Part shown: one piece after another, positions 1 through 11,822 of the stretch
Layout of the letters: every line of letters starts with the position of its first letter
How positions within the stretch are numbered: the first letter of the stretch is position 1
Source of the DNA: Acanthacorydalis orientalis
Taxonomy: Eukaryota; Arthropoda; Insecta; Megaloptera; Corydalidae
Assembly (NCBI GenBank): GCA_034766995.1
Contig: CM068318.1
Coordinates: forward strand, 7,451,001 to 7,515,000
Reading direction: 5' to 3'
DNA length: 64,000 nt
Made by a program: the position numbers and the translations under genes
The notes under the pieces: model-generated
What the model was told of the DNA's origin: nothing
Databases searched by the model: none
The model's input: only the letters and a program-made list of their open reading frames with translations

Positions 1-1021
1 AAATTCCACACACTCGTTTGTAGTAATAATTATATGTTCTTTAGATGTTAATTAGAAAAATGTTAATTAAAAAATATTAAGTATCAATCAATAATATACG
101 TTACTAACCTCTTATAATATTTTTAAAGAAAAAAACAATTTTTAGGTTACTTTCTTAAGTTATACAAAGAATGTGACAATGAAATTAGAAAAGTATGTGA
201 TGTAGACAATATGGTTTAAATGAAAGTTAATTCAAGTTAACTGAACAAAAAATCAGTTATTTTATTCATTTTTGAAAATACTATGTTCGCATTTTATTTT
301 TTCAGTTGTACATTTTCAAATAAATATCGTTTCATGCTTGATATTTATAACATAAACAGAAACCTGAAAAAAACAAATATTGTCCATTTGAAAAACAAAT
401 AAATTCCTTCAAATGAAAATCAATTAATTGAACACCACCGAATAAACTGCTCTCACGAGATACACACATGTACACAGATCCATTTAAATGGTAATAAATA
501 CTAATATTAACATTACTCTGCGCCACAGCCATCCATGAAATATTATCTATCGAGCAATAAGTAAAACACAGGGACCAGAACTACGCGACGTATTACCTTT
601 AATGTGTGCGTCTCCTGCTGTTCACAGTAGACCGATCATAAAATACTATTCGTTACCGTTGAAGAATTTTAGCAACAATAATAAAAAAAAATAATACAAA
701 ACTTTTACGTTTATGAGTATACAATAAAACCCGCAAAGATATAACGGATTGTCGTTTCGTAAAGGAAAACCTAACCCATAAAACGAACAGACATTAAAAT
801 AAAAACTAATTCATCATCAGCTATTATGGATACTGTTTGAAATTCGTCCGCTTTAGTGTCAGATCTGAAATGTCGAAAGTTTTACCGAATTGTTATGGTC
901 GATCGATGCGGTTTCAATATGATCTTTTAGGAAAAGATGTAGCGGCTGCAGAACCAATGTACCGTGAAATCAAAGACTTCGTGTAAATATATAGAAAGAA
1001 TCGGCAGTTTTTTATTACATA

Positions 1022-1024
<3 letters not shown>
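1..1024. other. AT-rich sequence with no recognised gene
   Basis: No gene or clear repeat is recognised here. The short open frames have many competing stops and no family resemblance. A slightly more complex, CpG-containing stretch lies at about 570-960 (for example around 580 and 900), but it has no splice or promoter signal that I can defend. Confidence 0.6.

Positions 1025-1058
<34 letters not shown>
1025..1058. repeat. (AT)n microsatellite
   Basis: Perfect alternating AT dinucleotides. The open frame across it encodes Ile-Tyr repeats only and is not a gene. Confidence 0.97.
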
Positions 1059-1061
<3 letters not shown>

Positions 1062-1267
1062 CTATCAAGAAATATTCTTCCAGAATATTTATTAAACACT
1101 TAATGAATTTAATACAAAAATATTTATAAAAACTGTTTTCACTTCTGTCATTTATTTACAAATATCAAGTCTCGTTTCTTTTACTAATAGTATTTTTATA
1201 AATTAGATTAACTATATGAAAAATAAATTTACCAAACGATATTAAAATAAAAGTAAAAAGAAATGTT

Positions 1268-1587
1268 ATTTGAATGATAGAAAAATAATTGCGGTTCATT
1301 GCCTTCGGATTCATAAATATTTAATTTTCCTAGCTGTTTTAAGTGGTTCAGAACTGTTGAATGACTAACAACTATTGTTCTTATTTGTTTCTTTTCCATT
1401 TTTAATTCAATAGTCCAATTTGAAGCAAAATTAATAATAAAACCATAGTCGATTTTACCAAAATACAGACCAGAAAATGCACTTTAAAATGATATGAACA
1501 TGAACACGATGAAATGGCACTTTTATTGAAAAAAATAAGGTTAGAATACAGAAAACAAAAACCTTAATTACTTTCCTACCAAGCTAA
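1268..1587 (-). mobile_element. Internally deleted mariner-type element, both ends present
   Basis: The left end (about 1268-1292, core AAAAATAATTGCGG) and the right end (about 1562-1587, ending CTACCAAGCTAATA) are imperfect inverted repeats of each other. They match the ends at 11823, 16448 and 38720. Read on the minus strand, the 5' leader runs into a start that gives MEKKQIRT. It then jumps directly to a segment resembling residues after the first helix-turn-helix (VVSHSTVLNHLKQLGK), followed by the 3' end. Most of the transposase, including the catalytic domain, is missing. This is a non-autonomous deletion derivative of about 320 bp. The subfamily (mellifera-like, from the GGTTGGTAG...AATTGCGG terminus) is an inference from known termini. 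Confidence 0.8.
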
Positions 1588-4500
1588 TATTTATTTTTAT
1601 AAACAATATATTTAATTTTAATGTAATGTTTCGTTTCTTTTATTAATTTTTTGAATAGTTTTATGTTAAATAGTTGTGCTTATTAATATTTAGAATTTTT
1701 AATTGTGCAATTTAATATTTAGAATTTTTAAAATATTTTTTTAATATAGAAAAGAAATTGACGCTCAAAAATTATATACTAATATCTGAAAGGAAGAGAG
1801 AGTTTAAAATGATCTTTATTAGAAGAAAATAATGTGAACCACTCAAGTATTATTTATTAAAACAATTAATGATAAAGGATATCTTATTATTTTTATTTGA
1901 CTTGTGTTAAAAATGTTCATTGTTTTTAAAAATGTTCATACCGTAATTATTACATTAAGATTTAAATCAACACTTTTTTTAACTCTAAGCAATACAAATT
2001 TATTAAAAATAACAATAAAAGTATCTTATTACACACTTTTTATAGTTACAAAACGGTTAGTTTAGATATTTTAATTATTCTTTCTAATTTGACTATTAAG
2101 TTATATTGAGTCACGTTGTCTTTATCTGAAGATAAAAAATAATTTTTCCGAGGCTACTCTCTACACTCTAATTCTATCTTTCAATAAACAAATTCCTTTT
2201 TTATAATACAAATATTTTTTTTACATTTGAATAAAAAAGGTGTGTTGTATTCTGTAATTTATATACACAATCATTTATTGAACACAAAAGAAAATCTATC
2301 GTTTTAACTACTATAAATCTAGTAATTTATAGTGTAGTTTTTTACAAAGCTCTTAAAACTTACAATAAATCAGTCGACTCTTTATATCTCTATATGTACT
2401 ATTAAATAAATCACTATTTTACAAACCTTGTAAAATAATGTTTCCATTTCTGTTTGTATACACATTTCATGTCACTCGTTAATAACTTGAAAAAGATTAT
2501 AACCATTTTCATGCACAGACAAGATAATGTTAATAAATATAAAATTTGACTGGAATTATCTATATATAGAATCATTAGATATAAAATATATATTTTAAAT
2601 AAAAAAGAAACACTACGTTCTGTTTCAGAGCTTTTTTTTGTAAATTTTAAGCAACTGTAATTCTAAATTCATACATATTTACAACGTGAATGTAGAAACG
2701 AGAATGGTTAAATCAATTTGACTTCAATACAGTTAAATTTATAAATGATAAATAATTATCTGCATAATCTAACACAGTATTGTATAAATTTTTGTATACG
2801 ATAAAATATGTTCGAAAACACTGATAAAAAAACGTGAAATATACTTTAAAGATATTATTGGGAATCAATTTTATGATCCCAAAAGCATTAAACGCCAATG
2901 AAGTTTTAATTTGTGAATAAAAGTAGTTATAGTTTTATATAATTCACATCGATCACTAATAGTTTACAGAGATATTTTTTTTATATGAAATAAATAATAT
3001 TATATAAAGATATTTCTAAACACTTTTACTCTCTCAAAACACAAAAAAGTTTTGTTATTTTATACCCTTACTAAAACCTAGTTCATACTGTCTTCTTAAG
3101 TGAGCGAAGTAGCAGTTTCCTTAATGAAAGATGTCATGCCATTAAGCCGGAAACAAACTCGTGACATACTGACCAACAGTTCAAAATGTTGACTACTTGT
3201 CTTCTATCACTTCTTTGCTGTATATTCTTCATATAGTTCTTTAAAACAATTAGTTTGGATGATGAACATTTACTAAAAAGCTAAATTTTATATTATTTGT
3301 TTAAAAAAAAGAATATTTGAAAATTTCACGGGATCATTTTTTTAAAAATATCATTTTTCATCACACATATTTACTATTTTACTGTAAAAATATTAGAAAA
3401 CTGTACACTTTTTGGCTTATAACATATTAAGAGTGAAAAAATGTATCAGAAAAAATTATATATCTCAAAAATCACATTAAAGAACACATGAAATATTTAA
3501 TATACATTCAACTGTTGAGATTTTTTATTTAACGAAGTTTTATAATAGAAATTATTGTTTATATTTTGTTTTGGATTTAAATCCAAAACAAGAAAATTTT
3601 TCGTTTCTTAAAATATTTTACAATTACTTATTTAATTATTAAAACACATTTAGGTGTTAATTGTATGATTTTCACAAATATTATGTACTGGCGTTTTGAA
3701 AATTAAAAAAATATTATCAAAATTTGTATAAGCGATAAAAGTGTACAATTGCGAATCCAAATCCTGTGAATCTAAATATTAATCCTCAAAAGATTTAAAG
3801 TCCCTTCCCACTGAAAATATAGAGTACTGTGTCATTATTCGAATGACGAAAAATTCCTACCAGATTTTTTCTAAATATTTAATAATAAACATTTTTTAGT
3901 GTTTAGACTAGTAATTTATTTATGAGAATAAATTTAGCACACAGAAAAACTATAATTATAAGCAATAATTTCCTGTCAGTCGCAAATATTTAAAACTGTT
4001 CTTATATTTATACAATAATTGTGTTTTTTTTATAATTACTGTATTTCCTCTTACGTCCAATTAAAAAAAGTAAATAAAAGATAATAAAAAAGTAAATTTT
4101 AATTAAACTGAAAATTACAAATTACCTATCAAACTGGAACATAAATGAATTAAAGTTAATAAACATGCAACATAATTAATAATTAGTGTGGATTCGCAAA
4201 TAATAAATTAATGAAAAAATAAATTGATCAATATATATTTAAAAGAAATTGATTATACATTAGCTTCATAAATATTTATAGATATAATTTTGTTTAACTC
4301 AATTTTTCTTTAGAATTATGATTCAAAATATTTCCATAAATCGATAACCACAAAATATTCCTTCATATAAAATGACCCGCTGTTGTAGATATTTATCTTT
4401 TAAAAAATATACATGTTACATACCATAAAATGTATTTCAGTGATTGATAAAGCCATTTGTTTTATAAATTGTGGCAGTTATTATTTTTTTTTAATTTTAT

Positions 4501-4672
4501 CTGATTCGATTTCCAACTCTAACGATACTGATAAGTGATTAAACACTAATTCTGATTTTTCATGTTTGAGATTTAATCAGATTTTTATATAAAACGAATA
4601 TTTATAATGTTTTTATATTGATAACATTTTTTTATTATAAATAGGTATAAGTATAAACATACAAACATATAC

Positions 4673-4679
<7 letters not shown>
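1588..4679. other. Long AT-rich stretch without recognised genes
   Basis: About 3 kb of A/T-dominated sequence with poly-A and poly-T runs. No open frame resembles a known family. One exact 26-bp palindrome is present and listed separately. A modestly more complex patch at about 3080-3190 has no further signal. Confidence 0.6.
3566..3591. repeat. Perfect 26-bp palindrome
   Basis: The half-site TTGTTTTGGATTT is followed at once by its exact reverse complement, with no spacer. It could extrude as a cruciform or be a dimeric protein site, but it could also be chance or the centre of a decayed foldback repeat. Confidence 0.85.

Positions 4680-4732
<53 letters not shown>
4680..4732. repeat. (AT)n microsatellite
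   Basis: About 26 uninterrupted AT units, preceded by a short ATATGTGT transition. Confidence 0.98.
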
Positions 4733-4734
<2 letters not shown>

Positions 4735-5011
4735 CACTAAAACTGCAAAAACATATACTATTTGCGACATAAAATTCGCGTTTCTCAATACTTGTAGAGC
4801 TATGAGAGAAAAAATTTATATGAATTAAGTACTTGTAAGAATATAAAGTATTAAGAATTTAAGTAAAAAATTTAATCTGTTTAATAAAACTGAAGCAAAA
4901 GAAAACAATAGTAACATATAGAATATTATATTTGTATAAAAATACTATTATTAAAATGTCAACTATTTGTTTGGAAGAATATTCTACATAATTTAACAAT
5001 TATACTTAAAT

Positions 5012-5014
<3 letters not shown>

Positions 5015-5044
<30 letters not shown>
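5015..5044. repeat. (AT)n microsatellite
   Basis: Perfect AT array ending in GTATATGTATGTA. It directly precedes the truncated mariner end and duplicated flank at 5060-5110. Confidence 0.96.
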
Positions 5045-5050
<6 letters not shown>

Positions 5051-5059
5051 GTATGTATT

Positions 5060-5110
5060 CCTACCAATATAATACCATTAAAACCTAATATTAGAGACGA
5101 AATTCAACAT
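5060..5110. repeat. Direct repeat, copy 1 (mariner end plus flank)
   Basis: This segment, beginning CCTACCAATATAATACCA, matches 5670-5718 over about 50 bp with few differences (shared core ACCTAATATTARAGACGAAA). The first bases resemble the last bases of the mariner end, and the rest is shared flanking sequence. It suggests a local duplication of a mariner-flank junction, with the rest of the element in this copy lost next to the (AT)n array. Confidence 0.75.
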
Positions 5111-5560
5111 GTTGTTAAATCATTCTGAAAATAATTCTGACGCTTTAATTTCATTCTCAAGGATAATTTATCCTTTTAGTTAAATATTAACAAAAAAAAT
5201 ATTTCATCAGCATATAATATTAACCATCACGTCAAGATATGAAACCTTGATTTTATATCCCAAAGTTATACAGAAATTATATGCCAAAGAACGGAACATA
5301 GAACGCTAATATTTAATACAATCCGCTTCGAACATAAAACCAATAAGTAAATTGATTAGAACTCAAATAAGAGTACACGAGATAACAAGAAAGGTCTAAA
5401 GGCTTAAATTGTAAGTGATCGTTCACGCATTATGACGAAACGACAAGTGATGTACTAAATGAACACTAATAAAATCAAAATATATTAAAAAAAAAACAAC
5501 ACTAGATAGATGGACGAATTCAATAAAATGGCTGAAATTTTATGGAAAAATGAATCAAGT

Positions 5561-5681
5561 CTTAAAAATGCACTTTAAAATGATATTAAAATGACCACGA
5601 TGAAATAACACTTTTATTGAAAAAAATTAATGTTAGAATTCAGAAAACAAAAACCGCAATTATTTCTCTATCAATCTAATA
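5561..5681 (-). mobile_element. Mariner-type element end (5' end of the element)
   Basis: About 120 bp align with 1477-1587. The shared blocks are ATGCACTTTAAAATGATAT, CACTTTTATTGAAAAAAAT, CAGAAAACAAAAACC and the terminus ending in TCTAATA. Transposase codons are not visible. This is the untranslated end only, so the copy is a fossil fragment. Confidence 0.75.
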
Positions 5682-5718
5682 CCACCTAAACCTAATATTA
5701 AAGACGAAATTTAACATC
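5670..5718. repeat. Direct repeat, copy 2 (mariner end plus flank)
   Basis: Pairs with 5060-5110. Here the flank lies directly outside the mariner terminus and runs up to the LINE-tail remnant at 5718. Confidence 0.75.
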
Positions 5719-5782
5719 TGTGGAGAGGCCTGTGGGGATAGTGGATGAAATTCTATACCCTCCAGTGGGTTAATAGGGGTTG

Positions 5783-5786
<4 letters not shown>
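5718..5786 (+). mobile_element. LINE 3'-tail remnant leading into (AT)n
   Basis: The end of this stretch (TATACCCTCCAGTGGGTTAA, then TAGGGGTTGAA) resembles the last codons and stop of the LINE fragment at 43284-43320 (TTTATCCAGCAGTGG, then ATTAACAGGGGCTGAA). As there, it is followed immediately by an (AT)n array. The reading frame is lost. The match is short, so the assignment rests mostly on the shared arrangement. Confidence 0.5.
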
Positions 5787-5834
<48 letters not shown>

Positions 5835-5853
5835 ATATATTATAATTATATAC

Positions 5854-5885
<32 letters not shown>

Positions 5886-5889
5886 ATAT
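5787..5889. repeat. Imperfect (AT)n block
   Basis: Several (AT)n runs separated by TATTATA interruptions, starting directly at the LINE-like tail. Confidence 0.95.
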
Positions 5890-6055
5890 GAACATAAATA
5901 TAAATACATGAAAAATATATTAGAAAATTAACAGAAAATAAAAATAACGTTCTTGGGATACAAAATTTATTTTATTTGAATGTAAATAAGAAAATTAATA
6001 TAAAAATGTTGAATTGATTTATAATTATTCTCTTCTAACTTCTCTATTCTCTTTC

Positions 6056-6112
6056 GGGTGCTAATGACCTTAGTTGTCGATGCGTTTTTAAACCCCAAAT
6101 AACCAATCAACC
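6056..6112 (+). repeat. Dispersed ~55-bp core repeat, copy i
   Basis: Begins GGGTGCTAATGACCTTAG and ends AAATAACCAATCAACC. The same core occurs at 21395 and 60623 on this strand and at 23651 and 45800 on the other strand. It is GC-richer than its surroundings. It is probably a fragment of an abundant retro- or DNA element that I cannot name from sequence alone. Confidence 0.8.
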
Positions 6113-6860
6113 ATCTATTCTCTTCTTTCTTCTTTTATACTTTTTAAATTATATATATTTTAATATTGGAAAAGAAGTATTTTAATATTTCTATACTAAC
6201 TCAACTTTTGGTCGAATACTTCATCTCTTTATGGACTGACATTAAAAATTAGTGAAACTAGTATCGATAGTTATCAATATTAATTATCGATAGTTATCAT
6301 TTTTGTATATAGAAAAATTTGAAATATTCACCAATATTTTTATTAATCAGTAAGAAAATATGTTATTTAAAAATGAACTTTGATCCGAAATTGAGATAAT
6401 AAAATCAAGATTTAGATAAAAAACGCCAGTAGAAATACAAACCTTGTATATTGATTCTCTAATTTACATTCAAACAAAGTAAATTTTAGATACCAAGGAT
6501 GTGTTACTTTTATTTTTTGTTAATTTTCTAATATATTTTTCATTTATTTATATTTATGTGCATATTATCATTATCATGTTAATAATAAAAGTAAAAGAAC
6601 TTTTATCTAAATTCAAGTCCATTTAAATATGTTATATTGTGTTTATTTAAAATGAAAAAGTAATTCTAACTATTTAAAGTTTACAATTTTGATATAATTA
6701 TAAACAATACTATTTCATTCAACTATTGTTAAATAATTTATAGTATTTTCAAGATTAGTATGAGAGAGTTGAGCGAAACACTTGAAATGATTCCGGAAAG
6801 CACAAAAGATATAAATATATCTATAGATAATAGACTCAAAGAAAAAACTATCCGACAGAC

Positions 6861-7358
6861 TATAAAAAAGAACGTCACGGTCAGTCTACACAGCTATCAA
6901 ATATCTCGTTGATACGACAGGATAACAGCGACGGCAGCCGTAAACCACCTCGCGATTGCCAGCCTTTGTGATGGGTTCTTCTACGTCGTCTTTGATGATA
7001 ATGGTCGACGAGTTATTTTAGACACAGCAGACACGCCATCTTCGTCATCAACGGCTGCCTGAACTCTCATTCCGGCAGAGTAAAAGTTTTCTTCAAACGA
7101 GAACAGTAAGTAATCTCGGCAGAACGTACGAATCGATCCGTTGGTCTATAGGTCGGACGGCCTCTCTATAAGGTGTGTATGCTGGTTCGCTTGTTTTGTC
7201 GCGCCCACGTCTCACACCATTGTTCTGAACCGAAAACCTACTCAGTTTGACTTTCGTCGTGCGCACTAATTTCCGGTTACAAGCCGAACCGTAATTTACC
7301 TTCGGCCCAGTTACATTTATCTTTTCCGTCACTGGCGGTGATGTCTGTGTGTAAGTAT
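6861..7358 (+). promoter_or_regulatory. CpG-rich patch 1: candidate promoter and non-coding first exon
   Basis: Seen: TATAAAAAAG at 6861, an arthropod-style initiator TCAGTC at 6881-6886, then about 470 bp of CpG-containing, repeat-free sequence. It contains two good 5' splice donors, ACA|GTAAGTAA (intron from 7106) and TGT|GTAAGTATG (intron from 7351). The TATA-to-initiator distance (22 bp) is shorter than the usual ~30. Only short frames start in the interval: a 16-codon frame from the ATG near 6971, and an unanchored 49-codon open stretch containing FFYVVFDDNGRRVILDTADT. A reverse-strand frame of 79 codons at 7093-7332 has no recognisable domain. Inference: a first exon of a transcript whose coding part lies outside the window. 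Alternatives are an enhancer or an isolated conserved element. Confidence 0.4.
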
Positions 7359-7548
7359 GTCGTACCCTCTCGCTCTTTTGATTATTTGTCCATACGAGTA
7401 TACAAGCATATTAAAATAAGGTAATTGTCTTTACCGTCAAGAAAATAAAACTTTTTGTCTTCATTATTTTTGAAATATGATGAACACGAATCTTTTGACA
7501 TTCGAGTTGAAAAATAAGATTTTTAATTATGTATTGTTACTTGTTACC

Positions 7549-7594
7549 TATATATATATACACATACATACATACACACACATTCACATATAAT

Positions 7595-7670
<76 letters not shown>
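7549..7670. repeat. Compound (AT)n / (CATA)n microsatellite
   Basis: An AT run, then CATACATACACACA, then about 37 AT units (7599-7670). Confidence 0.97.
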
Positions 7671-7671
<1 letters not shown>

Positions 7672-8889
7672 ATATATCTTAATTTTAATACATGAAATTA
7701 TGTCTAAGCCTGTATTTGACTATCAAATCCTGTGCAGCGCTTCCTTATTTAACTTAATTTCAACTTGTTATGATATACTTTTTTTATATCTCAAAGAGAA
7801 ATTCTACAGAAGGAAAAAAATAATAAAACATCAAACATAATTTTACACGTTCATATCTTATTCGTATTTTTTTATATCTACATTGCTCTTTTGATCAAAT
7901 TGGATTCTTTGATGTTGAAATTCATTTATTCCTACTGCTATTTTTATTCACTCTAGATACTTTTAAAGTTATTAGTACAGGTTACGTGTACAGTCTAATT
8001 CACAGTTAATAAACTGACGAAAGGGAAATTATTTATTTCGTTTCTTTCAAAAAGAACATAAACGGTCGTACATTTTTTTTCTAAGAACTTTTTTATTTAA
8101 ATTTTCACGTCACGATTTTATTTAATAATGAATTATCATTTTATTTTATTTTTATTTGACTGACGTAATTGTTTTAAGAAATACATTAAGAATAATCAAT
8201 CACTGGTTAAAATAGGTTACAAAATAAGAGTTTAATTAGAAATAAGTATATATGCAATTTAAATAATGATTCATTTTAACAATCACCAAATAAACATTAT
8301 TTAAGAATCAAATTGATAAATTTTCTGCTTTTATTAGATGAAAGACTTGATTTTTTATTGTTTTATAATTTAAATGTTATTATATGAAAACTACACACCT
8401 AATTAGTTGTTTTACATTAATTTACTTTAAACATACAAATTATATAGAGATATTACAGTTATATTTCCTACATTACAATAAACATGTACAATTTCTTACC
8501 ATAAATATTAAAAAGTTACACTATACATAGTTTGAGGCCAGTTTCGGTATACATGAAGTACTAATTAATGTATATTTTGTCATTTGAAACCAATTTATTG
8601 TTTATATACGTGAGGTTGAAAATGTATACTTAACAAATATGTTAATTTAAATTAGAGACACTTTTTAGTGACCGAATACACGAAGAAAAATTTATGAGGA
8701 TTGTACGAGATGATGTGTGTTTAAATATAAATTAATTTCTTTCGAAATTCCAAGAGTATTAATAGAATTAGAGAATATTTAGAAATTTCAAAACAGTACT
8801 AATATTTTTTTTCTGTATCAGTAGTGCTCTGTAAATAATGAAATCACTTTAGAAAAGTTTATGAACAAATTAAAATATAGAAACTAACG

Positions 8890-8975
8890 ATTTATTGAAG
8901 ATTTTTAATCATAAATATTTTTTTTCTGATTTGTGAGGTGAAAATAGACTTTTTTGTGAAAGTCTTAATAGAGTT
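8890..8975 (+). repeat. Interspersed AT-rich repeat family A, diverged copy
   Basis: Shares the ordered blocks TTTATTGAA, TTTTTAATCAT, TCTGATTTGTGAGGTGAAAA and TTTGTGAAAGT with better copies at 16545, 24030 and 61000. The copy is incomplete and boundaries are approximate. Confidence 0.5.
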
Positions 8976-9604
8976 GTATGCTGTTTATTTCATAAAAAAA
9001 TCAAAATAAGATTAAATACGATTAGGACACGTAAAATGTATGTATTAGAGAAAAAAACTGTCTTTTTAGAAACGAAAATATGGTTAATTCATTGTATCAA
9101 CCCTTATAAATAATTATCGAGAATGAATTACTGTTGATAAAAATGTAAGTGATTCTATAGAAATTAAAATAAGATAATTTATTAACAGGAATGATCTAAT
9201 GACCTTGATTGATAATTGTGTAAATTTATGATAAACAATGATCAGAAAAAATTAAAGTCAAAATAAAAGTTAATACTGTTTGGAATTAAATACAAAAATA
9301 TTTGCTTTTTAATGATGAATTTTATTTTTCACAACAACAAATATTTCTTAATGAAAATGTTTAATAAGAAATTGTTTATTTTTTTATAAATAAATTAATT
9401 TTCTTCGTCCAAAAGCCACAAAATATGTTGATTAATATTCAATTAAATTTTCAATTTAATTAAATGTTCAATAAATGATTATTCATTCTGATTATTCTAA
9501 TCAAACTGTTTGACGATTCATTATTTACCTACTAAAATGAATTACTGTCTCAGCCAACAAATCACAAAAAAAATTTCTTAACAGAAATGATCAATAAATG
9601 ATTA

Positions 9605-9720
9605 TTGACCATTTTCTCATTGTTGTTCATCAAACATTTCCATCGAAATGCACATAAGTAACAATAAATTATGATCAATGATTATTTATTGAAAATTTTT
9701 GATCAGAAATTTTTAAACAT
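9605..9720 (+). repeat. Interspersed AT-rich repeat family A copy
   Basis: Contains the left module (ATGCACATAAGTAACAAT, compare ATGCGCATAAACAACAAT at 60781), then ATGATCAATGATTATTTATT and TTTTTGATCAGAAATTT. This is the most complete link between the two modules of the family. Confidence 0.6.
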
Positions 9721-10016
9721 AAAAGGATAAAAATATTTCAAAGTGATGATTTAAAATGTTTCTAGCATTTTTTTACTGCATGTTGAAAAAATTTTCAAGG
9801 TACAATAAGTTATGTATATGCAATGAAACTAGTATTTATTTTTAGTCACAAATCTCATATTTTATTTAAAAAAAAAATGAATAGAAATCTGAAAACTTCG
9901 TTATTTATTGACGAAAAACAATACAAAAGAAACTTGCTACTGCATTGCCAGAAAACAGTTTATATTTAAATTCTTTGGAAAATTTACTAAATAATTTAAA
10001 ATGTTGTATTTCTTTA

Positions 10017-10018
<2 letters not shown>

Positions 10019-10050
<32 letters not shown>
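10019..10050. repeat. (AT)n microsatellite
   Basis: Perfect AT array of about 15 units. Confidence 0.95.
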
Positions 10051-10055
<5 letters not shown>

Positions 10056-10519
10056 ATATGAAATGAAACGAGTGAGAAAAGTAAATTTTTCATATTGTAA
10101 TATTCATCGAGTTTACAAAAACAATATTTTTCCAAGTTCAATAAAATTATGAAAAGCATCCAGCAATAATATAATTTTTTGGTATTATACAATATTGTAT
10201 TTTTCAACGCCAAATCGACATATATATATACATGCGTATATGTGTGTATATAATTTATATATTCCGTAGAACATAAAATTTATTCTTTCATGCATGAGAA
10301 CTCAACGTGTATATACATATTTAAAATCATAAATTCTGATGCCATTTAACTAAAGAAGCTTATTTTCTCTGTATTTTATTACATTAGCATTGCAGATTTC
10401 CTGAGACTGGAGTTGACAAGCTCGCCATATAAGGTTCTATTTGTCTTCGTAATATTATACGTCATACGACATTACTGTATGCTACATTTCTACAATTTTG
10501 TTTTCTCTCTTATATGTCT

Positions 10520-10521
<2 letters not shown>

Positions 10522-10570
<49 letters not shown>
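10522..10570. repeat. (AT)n microsatellite
   Basis: About 24 AT units. Open frames of 72 and 98 codons overlap or lie next to it on the two strands. They have no known domain and depend partly on the repeat. Confidence 0.97.
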
Positions 10571-10573
<3 letters not shown>

Positions 10574-10965
10574 TGCATATATTTAAACATATATGACTGA
10601 ATGTACCATTCGTACGTATGTCTACGTTTATGTTGAATATGTGTACGCTCACTTCCTACCTTTTCAAAGACGTTCTTATATGAAATTCCTTTCACGTATT
10701 TTGATAATGACATCAAAGTTATACTCAATTTATTTTGAAAGTTTGAACTTTTATATTTCAGTTGCCAGACATATATACATACAAATATATTCCTTTCTCA
10801 TTTTATCATTTTTCAAATACGGTTATTTATTGTTTATCTGTCTGTATATGTCAGCTACTTATGATAAATTACAATATTCTATTCTCTAAATCGTAAATAA
10901 TTTTCCAAAAAAAATTACTCAGAGCGAAGTAGTTTTTTTTACAAATAATTTACTTATACATATAC

Positions 10966-10968
<3 letters not shown>

Positions 10969-11011
<43 letters not shown>
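10969..11011. repeat. (AT)n microsatellite
   Basis: About 20 AT units. A second short array follows at 11090-11111. Confidence 0.97.
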
Positions 11012-11014
<3 letters not shown>

Positions 11015-11422
11015 CACTTGATATATTTCACAAAAATTTTGAGATATACTTTATGAAAGTATGGAAGATAGTTGCCATTTGTAATATGTATATATATATA
11101 TATATATATATGAGTGAAAATAATTTAATACGTACGATATTATTTTTATCGAAAATAAGAAAGTATAAATAAGAACATATTTCGGTCAATCTAAAAAATA
11201 AATGTAGAAACGAATGGAACCAGTGAAATATATATTTATTTTATTGCAAAACGAAAAAGAAAATATAAAACGGACATCGCACGAAAACAACCTGAGGACA
11301 AGTCTTATCAAAGGAATACAAATCTACTGACTGAAATAAATATCACATGAAATGAAAATACGGAACATGTACACAGAATTTCATTTAATATGCATTTTAT
11401 ATTTCGACGTACAGATACATGT

Positions 11423-11460
11423 ATACATACACACATATGTGTGTATATATATATCTACAT

Positions 11461-11498
<38 letters not shown>
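11423..11498. repeat. Compound (CATA)/(TG)/(AT)n microsatellite
   Basis: CATACATACACACATATGTG followed by two AT runs. The 80-codon forward frame across it is a Tyr-Ile artefact. Confidence 0.95.
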
Positions 11499-11499
<1 letters not shown>

Positions 11500-11822
11500 A
11501 TAGATGGATTTGTATTTATATGTATGCTATTTCTTTCTCACTTCCTTGTTTTTTCCATGAAAAAGCATCGTTAGTAGGAATTTGTTCAAGATAAAATATG
11601 TTCCAAGAACAAAAAATACCAAATTTAATAAAATGTCTTTGATTACGAGCTTATGTTTTTTATGTAAAGTTGTGATACAACAAATGTTTTCATTAGAAGA
11701 TCGTATCAGTGCTTTCTTGTTAATTTTGTGTCATGTTGTATCTCCGAAACGGAGTGTGACCCAGATATTTACAATTCAGTTAGATTGAGAGAACACTTTT
11801 TATATTTGAACTTTCTTTTGTA

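Larger units (their letters stand above)
7671..10019. other. AT-rich stretch with diverged interspersed repeats
   Basis: No gene is recognised. Two diverged members of the interspersed repeat family (8890-8975 and 9605-9720) lie here. The rest is plain A/T-rich DNA with frequent stops in all frames. Confidence 0.6.
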
